NCBI RefSeq assembly: GCF_028640845.1
Contig: NC_080541.1
Location: forward strand, 29,468,435 to 29,532,434
Direction of reading: 5' to 3'
Length of the DNA stretch: 64,000 bases
DNA from: Ahaetulla prasina
Lineage: Eukaryota; Chordata; Lepidosauria; Squamata; Colubridae
Positions 9,191 to 21,040 of this stretch are shown piece by piece. Made by a program: the position numbers and the translations under genes. A model generated the notes under the pieces. The model was not told the origin of the DNA, did no database searches, and saw only the letters and a program-made list of their open reading frames with translations. Position 1 is the first letter of the stretch. Every line of letters begins with the position of its first letter.

Positions 9191-10928
9191 CAAATATATA
9201 AATAAAATAAATAATATAAATGTAATGCAAGGTAGGGTTGGGAAATAGTGTACTGTAGCAGTGAAGCAAAGAGGATTCTTAATTTTTTTACTTGCAGCTT
9301 TTCCTAAAATAAGTCTTTCTGTCTGTCTTCTCATTCTGGAACTTCTCGGGATCTAGTTGTGGAAAAACAACAGCAGTAGAAAAATTGCAGTCATGGCAAA
9401 TAGCAGGCAGGAGATTAAGATAGCTCCACGCTTGGCGTTATTTTCGGTTTCTTGATGTGTTCTTCAGTTCATGTTCACATTTATCAGCACTATTTTACCT
9501 CAATCATACACAGACGTTAAAAGACTGTCAGTTGCATGGTCATGGTATGATTCTAAATCATTATAATTAACAGCTAAAATAAATTGTCTTTGATATTGTG
9601 CCAAATTATTACCAAACTGGATTTATTTATTGCTGATTTCAGTCACAACAGAAGGCTTCAGTGGGAGGTTTTTCAGATATTTTTTTTCACATATTCCCCC
9701 ATTTTCCTTCATGACCCTTTGTCCCCTTTCACCGTGTGTTGCCACATGACACGGGAGATCAAAACCACACTTCTATACAATCCTTGACACTTCCTTCAGG
9801 TCTGCTTGATTGTAGCAGGTTCTGCAGCACACTGGAGATCATAATTCCTAACTCACCTTTTATGGCAATCCTGATGGGTAATTTCAGGTTCCTGATGAAA
9901 AGTCAGACAACAGGCAAATGGCCGTAAGCATGCAGCCTTGAAGGGGGCTTTGCTGCAGATTCATTATAGCTTTACTAATGAGATTTTCATCCAATTTCGG
10001 GGGGTGGCAGATCCTTGTGAAAAAAGAGAACAAATACAAATGCAGGAGGATGACTATGCTCTATTTTTTTTATAGAGAAAGGATGAACCACTATAAAAAT
10101 GCTAAATCAGTTTCTGGGCTAATCATTGGGCTAATCATGTACTTTTTAACTAGCATGTACAGTAATTTGCCTGTAAGAATAGTGATGAAATAAGCTAATT
10201 TTTAAATGTTAGAAATAATGGTCTTCTAAGAATATAACCACTGTGCTGCTCCAGCAAAAGTCCATATTAGTCCAGCATTGGGAGGATATTGGCCACACAT
10301 ATGCCCTTCAAGCTCTCCAGCTGGAGATGGAGATATATTTCTCTTCAATCAGTGTATCTCTGGAACAGTGGGAGAAAAGAACATTTATACATACAGAAAT
10401 AAGACAAGAAAATGATCATAATAAACTCCACTGTATCTTGTTCACCAATAAGTAACAATGAGACTGGACAGGTACATTAAAAAAAAATCACAGCATGGAT
10501 AGGAGGTGAAAAAATACTTTTTCTGCTGTTTTTCCCAAGCAATTGGTGATCAGGGTTCTTGACCAAAACACTAATGACCCACCACTATTTAGTCACTTAA
10601 GCAACACTACTGGGTATGATAACATTTAAGCTTTAGGATGCCCCAAATACTCCCAAACTCCTAGACATCACCTGGTCCTCCCATAGTCTCACACCCAGAA
10701 GAGGCAAGGAAAGGTCGTATAATAGGTCTGTAAGATTTCAAAACTCATGGGGAAAAGGAAGTAATATTGAGGGTGTAAGTGTGTGTTGGTCTTTGGGTCA
10801 CTGCCCCAAAATAGATTTGAAGCCATAGTCAAGAAAACTATATTACTAAGGTAATTTGAAGAAAACGAAGTTGGGCCGTGATCCAGACAAATGATGACAA
10901 ATATACAGCATGTGCCCTGGAATAATAT
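9191..10928. other. No recognisable feature
   Basis: AT-rich sequence with only short frames of no family resemblance. I see no inverted termini, LTR or RNA gene in it. Confidence 0.6.
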
Positions 10929-11478
10929 TCAGGATCTAATCTGAGCAGGTCACCAGGATCAGCGTGGAGGTGGGTTTCAGCAGGTTGTGACCAGTTCTGT
11001 AGAACCGATAGCAGAAATTTTGAGTAGTTCGGAGAACCGGAGAACCAGAAAAAATTCTGACTGCCCCCACCTCCATCTATTCTCTGCCTCCCAATTCCCA
11101 GCTGATCAGGAGGAAATGGGGATTTTGCAGTAACCTTCCCCTGGAATGGGAAGGGAATGGAGTTTTTACAGTATCCTTCCCCTGCCACACCCACCAAGCC
11201 ATGCCACGCCCACCAAGCCACACCCACAGAACCAGTAGTAAAAAAATTTGAAACCCACCACTGGACCAAAGGTTTAGTCTTCTGGCCTTTTGGACTCGTT
11301 GCTGGAGTCCATTCCTCGGGGAATTTCTCTCTCCCAGAATGTATGAATCACATTCTGGTAGAGAGAAGTTCACACATTCTGGTAGGGAGAAGTTTCCTGA
11401 GGATGGGCTCCAGCATGAAGCCAAAGGCCTGGAAAACTAAAACTCTGGTTCTGGTGACTGGTCCAGATTGAATCCTGT
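10929..11478. repeat. Foldback element split by a hAT MITE
   Basis: The left part (10929-10963 plus 11264-11341) is the imperfect reverse complement of the right part (about 11372-11478). Pairs include CTGGAGTCCAT with ATGGGCTCCAG, the GAGAAGTT/AATTTCTC blocks, and CAGGATCTAATCTG with AGATTGAATCCTG. Arms are about 100-115 bases once the hAT MITE at 10964-11263 is removed. The centre holds a second copy of ACATTCTGGTAG. No transposase and no clear target duplication, so the class is unknown. Confidence 0.65.
10964..11263. mobile_element. hAT MITE (family A)
   Basis: Inverse orientation of the copy at 910-1171. It starts GGAGGTGGGTTTCAGCAGG-like and ends TTTGAAACCCACCACTG. The flanking octamers GATCAGCG and GACCAAAG differ from each other, but each aligns with the intact AACCAGAG on the other arm of the foldback, which supports an old 8-bp duplication. 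Confidence 0.85.
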
Positions 11479-11764
11479 CATCCTGGCATTTGAAACTGTG
11501 AGTCTTCCTGTTCAGCTACAAGCAATACATCAAAAGTACAGTATTTATTAGATTATATTCCATTGTTTATTATAGGAGTTTAAGGTGGCATATATAGTGT
11601 CCTTCTATTAGAATAGTCTTCTCAGATAAGACTGGGCTACCAACAGTAAGATTCTAAATATAAATAAATATAAATATTTATATTAATATAAACTAGAATC
11701 GGGGTCTCCCTGCTCCTAAAATTCCTGAACCACATCAGCTCTTCAAATACGTTCTTCGGAGCAA

Positions 11765-12637
11765 TAATGAGCAAATGCTCAGTCTTACATATAGGAAAAA
11801 AGAACCCAAACACTAAGTACATACTAGATGGACATTACCTTACAGATGACCCCCATCCCGTTAAAGACCTTGGAGTTTTCATGTCAAATGATCTAAGTGC
11901 CAAAGCCCACTGCAACTACATAGCAAAAAAAGCTCTAAGAGTTGTAAACCTAATCTTGCGTAGCTTCTTTTCCAAAAACACCACACTACTAACCAGAGCA
12001 TATAAAACATTTGCTAGACCAATTCTAGAATACAGCTCGCCTGTTTGGAACCCTCACCACATCTCTGACATCAATACAATTGAGCGTGTCCAGAAATATT
12101 TTACAAGAAGAGTTCTCCATTCCTCTGAAAACAATAAAATACCTTATCCCACCAGACTTGAAATCCTAGGCTTAGAAAACTTGGAACTCCGTCGCCTTGA
12201 CAAGACCTAAGTTTAACTCACAGAATCATCTATTGTAATGTCCTTCCTGTCAAAGACTACTTCAGCTTTAATTGCAATAATACTAGAGCAACTAATAGAT
12301 TTAAACTTAATGTCAACCGCTTTAATCTAGATTGCAGAAAATATGACTTCTGTAACAGAATCATCAGTGCTTGGAATACTTTACCTGACTCTGTGGTCTC
12401 TTCTCATAATCCTAAAAGCTTTAACCAAAAACTTTCTACTATTGACCTCACCCCATTCCTAAGGGGACCATAAGGGGCGTGCATAAGAGCACAAACGTGC
12501 CTACCGTTCCTGTCCTATTGTTTTTCTTTTCTTCTTCCTATATATATATATATGCTTATACTTCCTTATATTTACTCATATAAGTGTTTATATACTATAT
12601 AATCTTTTTGTATGATACCTACATATATTGTTGTGAC

Positions 12638-12704
<67 letters not shown>

Positions 12705-12705
12705 A
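11765..12705 (+). mobile_element. (AATA)-tailed LINE, 5'-truncated
   Basis: Encodes the last part of the RT ORF: SKCSVLHIGKKNPNTKYILD, VKDLGVFMSNDLSAKAHC, RAYKTFARPILEYSSPVWNP and RVQKYFTRRVLHSSENNKI, with a frameshift near 12200 before the C-terminal WNTLPDSVV-like block. The 3' UTR with the short TATATA run is followed by a long (AAAT)n array (12640-12705). It is the same family as 59052-61690. The RT style is CR1/L2/Jockey-group; I cannot name the subfamily. Confidence 0.85.
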
Positions 12706-12816
12706 TGATGGTCACTTGAGAAGTGGTGAAATGCACAGATTCAGAATGGTGAGAAAGAGCCCTCAGTTGAAAAAGTAGGGAATAAAAGTTTTTGTCCCTT
12801 TAAAATGAAATTAGTA

Positions 12817-13472
12817 CAGGTAGTCCTCGACTTATAATAGTTTGTTTAGTGACTGTTCGAAGTTACAACACTGAAAAAAGTGACTTATGGCCATTTTTCA
12901 CATGACTGTTGCAGCATCCCCATGGTCATGTGATCAAAATTCAGACACTTGATAACTTTGTTGCTTGTATCCTTACGATTTATATTAGTATTGATATTGT
13001 TTCCTGATTGCTTACTTGTACCCTATGACTATCATTAAGTGTTGTACTTATGATTCTTGATGAAGGTATCTTTTTTTATGTACACTGAGAGCATATGCAC
13101 AAAAACAACTTCCTTGTGTGTTCAATCACATTTGGCCAATAAAAAATTCTATTCTATTCTATTCTATTCTATTCTATTCTATTCTATTCTATTCTATTCT
13201 ATTCTATTCTATTCTATTCTATTCTATTGATAACTGACTCATATTTATGACAGTTGCAGTGTCCTGAGATCATGTGATTTCCCCCTTTGTGACCTTTTGA
13301 CAAGCAAAGTCAATAGGGAAGCCAGGTTACTTAACAACTGTGTTACCAACTTAACAATTGCAATGATTCACTTAACAGCTGTGCCAAGAAAGGTGGTAAA
13401 ATGGGCAAAATTCATCTCGCCTAGCAACTGAAATGTCGGCCTCAATTATGGACATAAGTTGAGGGCTATCTG
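12817..13472. mobile_element. TA-flanked (mariner-like) MITE, interrupted
   Basis: Ends CAGGTAGTCCTCGACTTATA and an inverse match at GGACATAAGTTGAGGGCTATCTG, bounded by TA at 12815-12816 and 13473-13474. Internal blocks recur at 34039-34585, 62947-63232 and 6107-6257. TA duplications and this TIR suggest Tc1/mariner-type transposition. A LINE tail at 12958-13226 splits it. Confidence 0.85.
12958..13226 (+). mobile_element. LINE 3' tail with expanded (ATTCT)n
   Basis: The insert is the 3' UTR of the (ATTCT)-tailed LINE (TGTACACTGAGAGCATATGC, TTGGCCAATAAAA) ending in about 16 pentamers. It interrupts the MITE with a perfect 9-bp duplication, TTGATAACT, at 12949-12957 and 13227-13235. Only about 190 bases of LINE sequence precede the array. 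Confidence 0.92.
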
Positions 13473-13474
13473 TA

Positions 13475-15900
13475 TATATTCATTATTGCCTAGAAAACTC
13501 AAATCAAGAATCTCTTTTCTGGAGACTCTGCCATTTTGAATTGTGACTGAGAAAAGTTTTACCAAGGTAGCCATCAGACTCTACTGAAGTCATAATAAAT
13601 TGTTTCCATTTAAAGGAATGCCAGATAAATGATTACAGTTTAAAAGTACATTGTATTGTGATGGATATTTTCAATTATAATAGCCTTGAGAACTCCTGAG
13701 ACCTGCTTGGTTCTGTTTTCTTTGCTTTCCAGCTACTGTCTTCTCCTGTTCTGGCATCCGATCAGCCACTGCTTAGTATATTTGACAAAATGTCTGTGAA
13801 TCCAAGTTGTGTGCTGGTACTAATTATTTGTACATCAGTACTTGAGGATTTATGTTATTTTTTGGTTGATTTTTTACACTGTGTAAATGCTCTCTCATCA
13901 CAAAAAGGTACTTTGGCTAGCTTACAATAAAAAGACTTTCAAAAGTCTTTTCACATCTCAGTTGGAGCTGTTCTATAAGATCAATAACCTGAGAGATGTG
14001 ACTTCTTAATTAATATACATATGCGCAAAAGAACTCAAGAGATCATTCAGAATAATCTTCAGATCACTTTAGTAGTGTATCATTAATTTATAATGCCTGT
14101 AATTTTCCGCATATCAACATACTTGAAATATCATTTTAGACACAGTTTTGCTCACTCGGTAGTGATTTCAAAAATGTGATTAGAGTTTTGTTTTGCTTTT
14201 TATTGCTCAAGTTAACAATTTTTTTTCACTTAAAAAGTCTAATATTATTGAAAATAGGTTTTTTACAATTATATATTGTCTTATTAGCAATAACCATCCA
14301 AAATATAAAATTTTAAAAAATCAGCTTATAGAAGATCTACTCAGTTAATATACTAAGAGTTACCTGAAATGCTTTTCCTCACTTGAAGAAATTAAATGCC
14401 AACATTCTCAGTAAAGTTTCTCTAACATTTGGGGTTAATTGATGTTAATTCTCTGATTTCTTATGAAGAATGGTGCGATTTTAAAAATGCATTAAAATAT
14501 ATCCCATTTTACTTACAAAGGAGGACTGACCTCTTGAGGCATTTTCAAATATTTGGGTAATATTCATCATAAACTATTTATTACTCTCTTCTTAATGTTA
14601 ATAGCTTGAGTTGAACTGGGACTTTTAATGGGGGGGTCCCCCTCCTTTTTTTAAAAAAAAATGTGTCTAACTAATTTACCTGTCTTCCAGACCTTATGGA
14701 GAAAGCTGGGATTTAAAAAGAAATGCCAGTATTGTAGTGGAGGGTGGCTTTAAATCATTCTCCCGTAAAACTGTTTTCAACAGAGTAAGGCTAGTACTTT
14801 TTAAGGTTGGACATAAGAGAATCCTTGGAGTAAAAAATCCGTAACTTATCAGTGTTCGTCCATGTGGCTCATTCAGAATTCAGAATTTGGAACACAAATT
14901 TAGAATATTGAATGTGGCATTATTCATTTTTTGGCACTCAGTCAGACAAGGCAGTTAGCCAAACAAACTATCTCTCCCCATACAGGTGAACCAACATTTC
15001 TGACAATCTTAAAAAATTGAAAACATTCATAAATCAAAATATGAGGTTTTTCTTTTCCATATTGTCCCATTAACAATGTGCCAAATTTAAGTACACTGGG
15101 TATAAAAACAAGCTGACTATCGTGAGAGATGCCTCCATTTGGACTCGCTATATCAATTAGTAACTATAAAAAAGACTTACCGAGGTGATATTTCAATCAG
15201 TATTAAGCTTTTTAAACAGAAAGAGAAAACACTTTCTTTTCTCTTTTCCTCTATTTGCAAGTCTGGGACAGACAATAATAAATAATTAGCGTTGGTGAGG
15301 AATGAGGATTAAAGTAAGGTTCCTTACAAAGGGAAAACTTAAAACTTTCTTTGCTCTTTGAATTAAATACGTTGATGTTATTAGTTGAATAGTGTTCATG
15401 AAACATAAAGTTATTATATAAAACAATGTTTAGGAGAAAGTGCCCAGAACCCAGTATCTAAATCAATGATGACAATGGGAAATACTGAGAAGATTCTATC
15501 ATAAACAAGCTACATTCATAAGAATATTTATGTTCAGTAGATAAGTATGTTTTCTGAACAGGAGCCGTATATGGAGTTGCAGTCTGTGATTCTGTAATGG
15601 ATTTTAAAAGATTTCTGTCTTTTTTCAGTTGAGAGACAAACTCAGAGTAAGATGTTTGAGATGGTTAAAATTCATCCCTAAAGGAAAACTTTAGAAGAAT
15701 CAGTCATATAATTTTTTTTCTACTTCATTTTCTGAATAGTAACAACCTTAGACAGTGCCACTTTGAGCAACTGGTCACCCGTGGGGTAGTTTTTCTAGCA
15801 TATATATTGTGTTAAATTTGGTTTTTCAATTCAGTCAAGGAATCCCTTTTGAATTTCTTTAAAATATAAATTGAAATGCTTCTAGAGCCTACAACTAAAT
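13475..15900. other. No recognisable feature
   Basis: Unique-looking AT-rich sequence. No coding, repeat-terminal or structured RNA signal found. A small G/C run palindrome (GGGGGGGTCCCCC) lies at about 14631-14643. Confidence 0.6.
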
Positions 15901-15975
15901 CAGTGGTGAAATTCAAACTTTTTTACTACGTGCCTTGGTGGGCGTGGTCTCTCCCCCTCCTCTCTCCCTCCCTCC
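15901..15975. mobile_element. hAT MITE (family A) terminal fragment
   Basis: Starts CAGTGGTGAAATTCAAAC with the TTTTACTAC and GGTGGGCGTGG blocks of family A, then merges into CCTC repeats. The opposite terminus was not found. Confidence 0.6.
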
Positions 15976-16078
15976 CTCCCTCCTTCAAGTCTGGGTGGGG
16001 GAATCAGTCTGTGCAAAGCATTCCAAAGAAGTGCCCCTTAAAACCTTTGAAGCATTAAAACAGTTATGTCATTTAGAG

Positions 16079-16986
16079 CAGGGGTCCCCAACCTTTTGGA
16101 CCTCAGGGACCACCTAGTCCATAATTTTAAATCCCGTGGACCACTAACACGAATCCAGCGCGCCGCTTGCTGAAGTGCCTGTACTTCCAGTGACAGGATG
16201 GAGTCCTTCAGCACTGTCCCTCCTCTCTCTCTCTTCCTCCCCACCTCCCACTCTTTCTTATTCTCTCATTCTCTCTCTCTCCCCTCTCTCTCTCCTCTCT
16301 CTTCCACTCATTCTCTCTCTCTCTCATCATTTTTTCTCTCCCCCTCTCTCTTTCTCGCTCATTCTCTTTCTCTCTCCTCTCTCTCTCTCCCACTCATTCT
16401 CTCTCTCTCTATCATTCTCTTTCTCTCTGTCATCTCATGGGCCAGCCAGTGTCTTGGGTCTGAGAGGAAGTCAAGTGTCTCCCCGAGAGACCGAGATACA
16501 GGACCACCAAAAAGGGCCAGAAGAAACAGCCGCAAGATCCAGCTCCCACTCTGGAATATGGAGCGAATCTCCATTGCCCCGCTTTCCCTTGCCAGGCGAG
16601 GAGTGACTGGGAAGGGAGGACTAGCGGTGGGGACAGCCACTGGTGGGTTCAGCTGAAGGAAACTACAGCAGGGGGAAGAAACAGCCTGGGTTCCCACCAC
16701 CCGTTGCTTCGGCCCGCCTGCACCGCCATCTTCTCCCTTGCACCATTATCTCATTCCAGCCGGTGAGGGCTGTGCTGCAAAGTTACAAATTGCCCAAACC
16801 TCCCTTAACAGTGGAGATTTACAGCCCCACCATGTGCTGCCTGGCCAGTCCCATCTTCCAGAGCTCTAGTCACAGGACTGGCCATTGCTTATCCAGGAGC
16901 AGCTCCTCCACCTGGGTGCGCTGTGGACCACCAACATTTTCTCATGGACCACCAGTGGTCCGCGGACCACCGGTTGGTGACCACAG
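16079..16986. mobile_element. hAT non-autonomous element (family C), 908 bp
   Basis: Left end CAGGGGTCCCCAACC and right end GGTTGGTGACCACAG form inverted repeats. Flanking octamers are ATTTAGAG (16071-16078) and ATTTAGAA (16987-16994), one difference. The interior has paired GGACC/GGTCC subterminal repeats and a long pyrimidine tract at about 16212-16430 (mostly CT). The 140-codon frames over the tract are low-complexity artefacts. Confidence 0.88.
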
Positions 16987-17137
16987 ATTTAGAAGGCCTC
17001 TGTGACTATTTCAAAGGCTGCTCCCAGCTATCTCTATGTATCTGCCTAGACAATACATTTACTAGGAGGGAGCATGATGATGCAAAGTGGCTGTGTCTGG
17101 GCAACATATACACAGACAGCAGAAGCTTTTAAGTGTT

Positions 17138-17226
17138 ACTTTAAGTGTTAAAGTATCCAGAAGAGACCTGGGGCCACTTCAGACAAGTGGCCCCAGGTCT
17201 CTTCTGGATACTTTAACATTTAAAGT
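17138..17226. repeat. Near-perfect 42-bp hairpin
   Basis: Arm 17146-17179 is the exact reverse complement of 17185-17218 (34 of 34), with a 5-base loop CAGAC at 17180-17184. Outward, 17138-17145 pairs with 17219-17226 with one G-T. The total is about 42 bp. No target duplication is evident. It could be a foldback MITE, a recent inverted duplication or a small-RNA precursor. Confidence 0.9.
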
Positions 17227-18313
17227 GATGTGCATTTCTTCGGAACGCTTTGCATATTTGCATTATAAATGTTATAGGAGATCTACATTTATTCCAGAAT
17301 ACTAGCTCACTTTGGCTATCCTTTATGTCCATGAATAGATGTCTGTGATCCAAATATCACGATTTCAGCAGAAGACAATTCATTCATTTAAATTATTAAC
17401 ATATCCAACTTTACCTTTACTTTTGCTATATTTCATACTACTCACGCAATGAAAAAGTTAAAGAGAATTTCAGGGATTATGTAAAGGCGTTCTATTTTTA
17501 TTTTTTTAAGAAATCAGTTCCTTTCTACAAGATGTTATTTCTCTCCATGTAAATTAACTTCATCCTGGAAAATATTTCAATTCAAAGATTTCTTAAATGT
17601 TTCCTTTTTTGACACTCAGTGATAGAAATTGGAAAGGAAATAAATGGGAAGAATAGAAGCAAGGAAACTGCATACTTCGAAGTGCATCTAATATGCAGTA
17701 ATTGGAAGAGCAGGAGAGAATGTTTAAACTAAGTTCAAGAACAGTGATAAGGCTGGAGATGATGTTATCTATTGGACAGAAGAAACTATTAACATACACC
17801 AGAGTGTTTTCAATCACTTAATCAGAAAACCCTTTTCCTGAGCACTGTTTCTTGTCCATGTGCCATAGACAAACATAAATATTTTGGATTTCCTGCATCC
17901 TTCATTCTGATAATAGCCTCTTAACTTCAAGCCCTTCCCACCTCAAAGACAAAGCTAAAACAAATGATAATACAGGGAAGATAAAGATTATTTTTATGCC
18001 AGATGAGCTTGCAAATTCACCACAAAGAATCTGCTGGTCTTTTTCATATTACTGGGGTTTCCCCCTTCAACTCCACTGTTAGGTATGAAAAAAAAATGAA
18101 AACAAAGTGGAGTAGTTTGTTTTATAAAATTAAGAAGTATCAATAATATATCGTGGATAGAACTTTCATCTAAAACAGCTCCATTATAAAAAGATTGTTT
18201 CCCCCAAATCAGTATTTCATGTTTACATGTCTTTTCATATATCTCATTATCTCTAATAATCTGAAAATAATATTTAGAGCATTCCTTGTTTAACCTATTA
18301 AAAATTCATCCAG
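17227..18313. other. No recognisable feature
   Basis: AT-rich sequence without recognisable element ends or coding similarity. Confidence 0.6.
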
Positions 18314-18436
18314 CACGGGTGTCAAACACCCCATGTCACGTTACTGTCATGTGATTTTCTCCTTTGCAGAGCTCTGGGGTGGGCATGGCCTGTACATGAT
18401 GCATCCGACCCATGCGCAGCCAGTTTGACACCCCTG
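18314..18436. mobile_element. Short hAT-like MITE (family D)
   Basis: Ends CACGGGTGTCAAACACC and inverse CAGTTTGACACCCCTG; same TIR as 19404-19526 and 32394-32489. Interior has the GTCATGTGATTTT and GGGCATGGCC blocks. Flanking octamers agree at only about half their positions, so the duplication is not demonstrated for this copy. Confidence 0.75.
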
Positions 18437-18922
18437 ATCTACAGTATACAGTAATTCAACGTATGCCAAGATTTTAGTAAAGATGCATTTTTGTCAAGTT
18501 GGAAGCATGCCAAAGCAAGGACAGCTATCTGCTTCCCTATGGGCACAGTTTTGCTGAAAACCAGAAGTAATTGCTGGTTTTCAATAAAACCATCATAAAT
18601 CATGGTCACATAACTAAGGGAACCTGTAAATGGCCTTAAATACAGGCTGGTTGCACAGTGGAGTGACATGACTAGAGGGAACCTGACCATTAGAACTTTG
18701 AATCTGGGTTGTAAGTACACACGGGTAGGTCCACCATAATTTCAAATGGTTGCTAAGTGACTGATCTCACGTCGAGGATTACCTGTAATGCACTGTAGGA
18801 AGTTAACATCCACCCCTCTCCTAGAAGAATTATATATTTTGGGAAATATTAAAAAGGCAGAATATATTTCCCTGGATGAGAAATGGAGAAACATGTTTTA
18901 AAGACAAAGCAGTCCCACCTCC
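18437..18922. other. Mostly unrecognised; small MITE end fragment
   Basis: Near 18768-18788 the sequence CGTCGAGGATTACCTGTA matches one end of the TA-flanked MITE family (34039-34585). The rest is not recognised. Confidence 0.45.
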
Positions 18923-19260
18923 CTGCATCTCCCCATCATATGCAACACAATAGGACCCATCTAGCAACAGAAACTCACCACATGGCACCTGGGAAGATTA
19001 CATCAGCCAGCAAGGCTAGCTAAGACTCCCACCTCCTGAGAGTCTGACACCAATCAGGATACTCTTCTTGTGCCCCAGGAAGTTCAAATCTCAGAGAGGG
19101 CATAAAACCAAGGCACACTCAGCATCTCATCCCTTTTCTGTTCAGGAACTCAAATCATGTGATTCTGTCCACCATTAAAACATCTTTCCAAGCAGTCTCC
19201 ATGTTTCCAGTGTCTTTTTCCCCACTTGGAACTGAACCCAGATGGACATTTCTTCCAATA
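18923..19260 (+). mobile_element. Possible solo LTR
   Basis: The order of signals resembles an LTR: CCAAT motif (ACCAATCAGG, about 19051), CATAAAACC as a TATA-like box about 50 bases on, CACCATTAAAAC as a possible polyadenylation signal, then a TTTCCAGTGTCTTTTTCCCC end. No second copy, no clear TG/CA boundaries and no target duplication could be fixed. Family not recognised; coordinates are approximate. Confidence 0.28.
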
Positions 19261-19403
19261 GCACCTTCCAATATTTTGGGGGCATTTTGTCTATACATCC
19301 AGGAAAAAAAATAAACTTAAACTTGCACAATCCTCTAGATAAAATGGATTATGTCATGAATAATTGACTCATATGCAACAAGGCTATATTTGACCCATTA
19401 GGA

Positions 19404-19526
19404 AGGGCTGTCAAACTCATGGCCCGTGGGCCAGATGCGTCATGTGCTGGCCACACCAACGCCCAGGGGGGGAAGTCACAATACATCACGTGACGCTGCC
19501 ATGATGACGTGAGTTTGACACCCCTG
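19404..19526. mobile_element. Short hAT-like MITE (family D) with 8-bp TSD
   Basis: Ends AGGGCTGTCAAACTCATGG and inverse GAGTTTGACACCCCTG. Flanks CATTAGGA (19396-19403) and CACTAGGA (19527-19534) differ at one base. No coding capacity. Confidence 0.85.
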
Positions 19527-19534
19527 CACTAGGA

Positions 19535-20143
19535 GGACTGCCTTATGTTCATTAACAGGGCTGATTACCTGTTCTTGCTACCCTTTTAAATCCTCTAGCA
19601 CTGAGATAGGGTGACCAAATGCACTAAATGCCCCATGAAAAATAATTCCAAAGGTGCAGATTTTCTCAGCTGTACCTGGCAAGCTACAATTGCAAAAATT
19701 GCTTTGTCCGTGCAAGCGTTTAAAATATAGGATCCTTTTTTCATCTGTACTATATGTATAAGAGCTCTGCATCTTCTCCTTCTAAGCTTTTGATACTCTC
19801 TTTTTCTTATCCTTCTGCAAGCTGAAGTCTATTATCAGAAATCGCAGACGTTGGGACAGTGGGAGTAGACTGTAAGTAAACAGTTGATACAGTTTTTCCA
19901 CTGGTTCAAATTGGCTTTGTCAGATATTTGAATAATGATGGACTAGAAATTTCAGTTTATGTTCAGATAAACCAAAATGTGGTATGCAAAATAAAAGAGA
20001 AAGATAACTCAGTCTTTCCACAGAATATACCCACCCACCTGCCTACATGCCTGCCTTCTCTTGAGACTGGCCTGTAATTGCTATTATTTCTGTTGTCTCA
20101 GAAATTTACTTATTGAAGATATTACACATAAAAGCAGGAAAAG
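19535..20143. other. No recognisable feature
   Basis: No repeat ends or coding similarity seen. Confidence 0.6.
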
Positions 20144-20729
20144 TTATATAGAATAGAATAGAATAGAATTTTTTATTGGCCAAGTGTGATTGGACACATA
20201 ATGTCTTGGTGCATATGCTCTCAGTGTACATAAAAGAAAAGATCATCAAGAATTCTAAGGTACAACACTTAATGATAGTCATAGGGTACAAATAAGCAAT
20301 CAGGAACCAATCAATATCAATATAAATCGTAAGGATACAAGCAATAAAGTTACAGTCATACAGTCATAAGTGGAAGGAGATGGGTGATGGGAACGATGAG
20401 AAGATTAATAGTAGTGCAGATTTAGTAAATAGTTTGACAGTGTTGAGGGAATTATTTGTTTAGCAGAGTGATGGCGTTCAGGAAGAAACTGTTCTTGTGT
20501 CTAGTTATTCTGGTGTGCAGTTCTCTATAGCATTTTGAGGGTAGGAGTTGAAAGAGTTTATGTCAAGGATGCAAGGAGTCTGTAAATATTTTCACAGCCC
20601 TCTTTTTGACTCATACAGGTCCTCAATGGAAGGCAGGTTGATAGCAATTGTTTTTTCTGCAGTTCTGATTATCCTCTGAAGTCTGTTTCTGTCTTGTTAG
20701 GTTGCAGAACCAAACCAGACAGTTATATT
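20144..20729 (-). mobile_element. LINE 3' end, (ATTCT)n tail, minus strand
   Basis: Begins on plus with (AGAAT)n then TTTTTTATTGGCCAAGTGTG, the reverse of the tail at 40440-40460. The coding end (FFPKAI-type) and the RT C-terminus lie toward 20729, where the copy is truncated. Frame broken. Confidence 0.88.
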
Positions 20730-21040
20730 AGGGCTTCTTTAGACAAATCAGTTTCTTTCTTTGAGCTTGGGCCTCCAGCATTTTATATGAATTGTTTAGT
20801 GAATTTAAAATAGTTGGTTGATCATTATGAGTGGTTTAGAAAGGAAAGGTATTTAAGTTTTCTGAGATCATTTCCTACAGGGAGAGAAGGTATAGAATGC
20901 TGTGTCCACCAATAACTGGAAAGACCTCTTGCCTGATCACTTTTTGCAAAGCATGTACTTTAAAAAGAAAAAAAAAGAGATGGGTTTTTTAGGAACAGGG
21001 CTTCATAAATTTTGTGTGTGTGTGTGTGAATTTCATGAAT

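Noticed and set aside
12640..12705. CRISPR-like or satellite array
   Set aside because: A plain tetranucleotide tail without spacers, attached to a LINE 3' end.
16175..16656. Ser/Leu-rich and Glu/Arg-rich frames over 140 codons
   Set aside because: They follow the CT tract inside a hAT element and occur on both strands.
17138..17226. Transcription terminator
   Set aside because: Bacterial-type terminator logic does not apply to this vertebrate sequence and no U tract follows.
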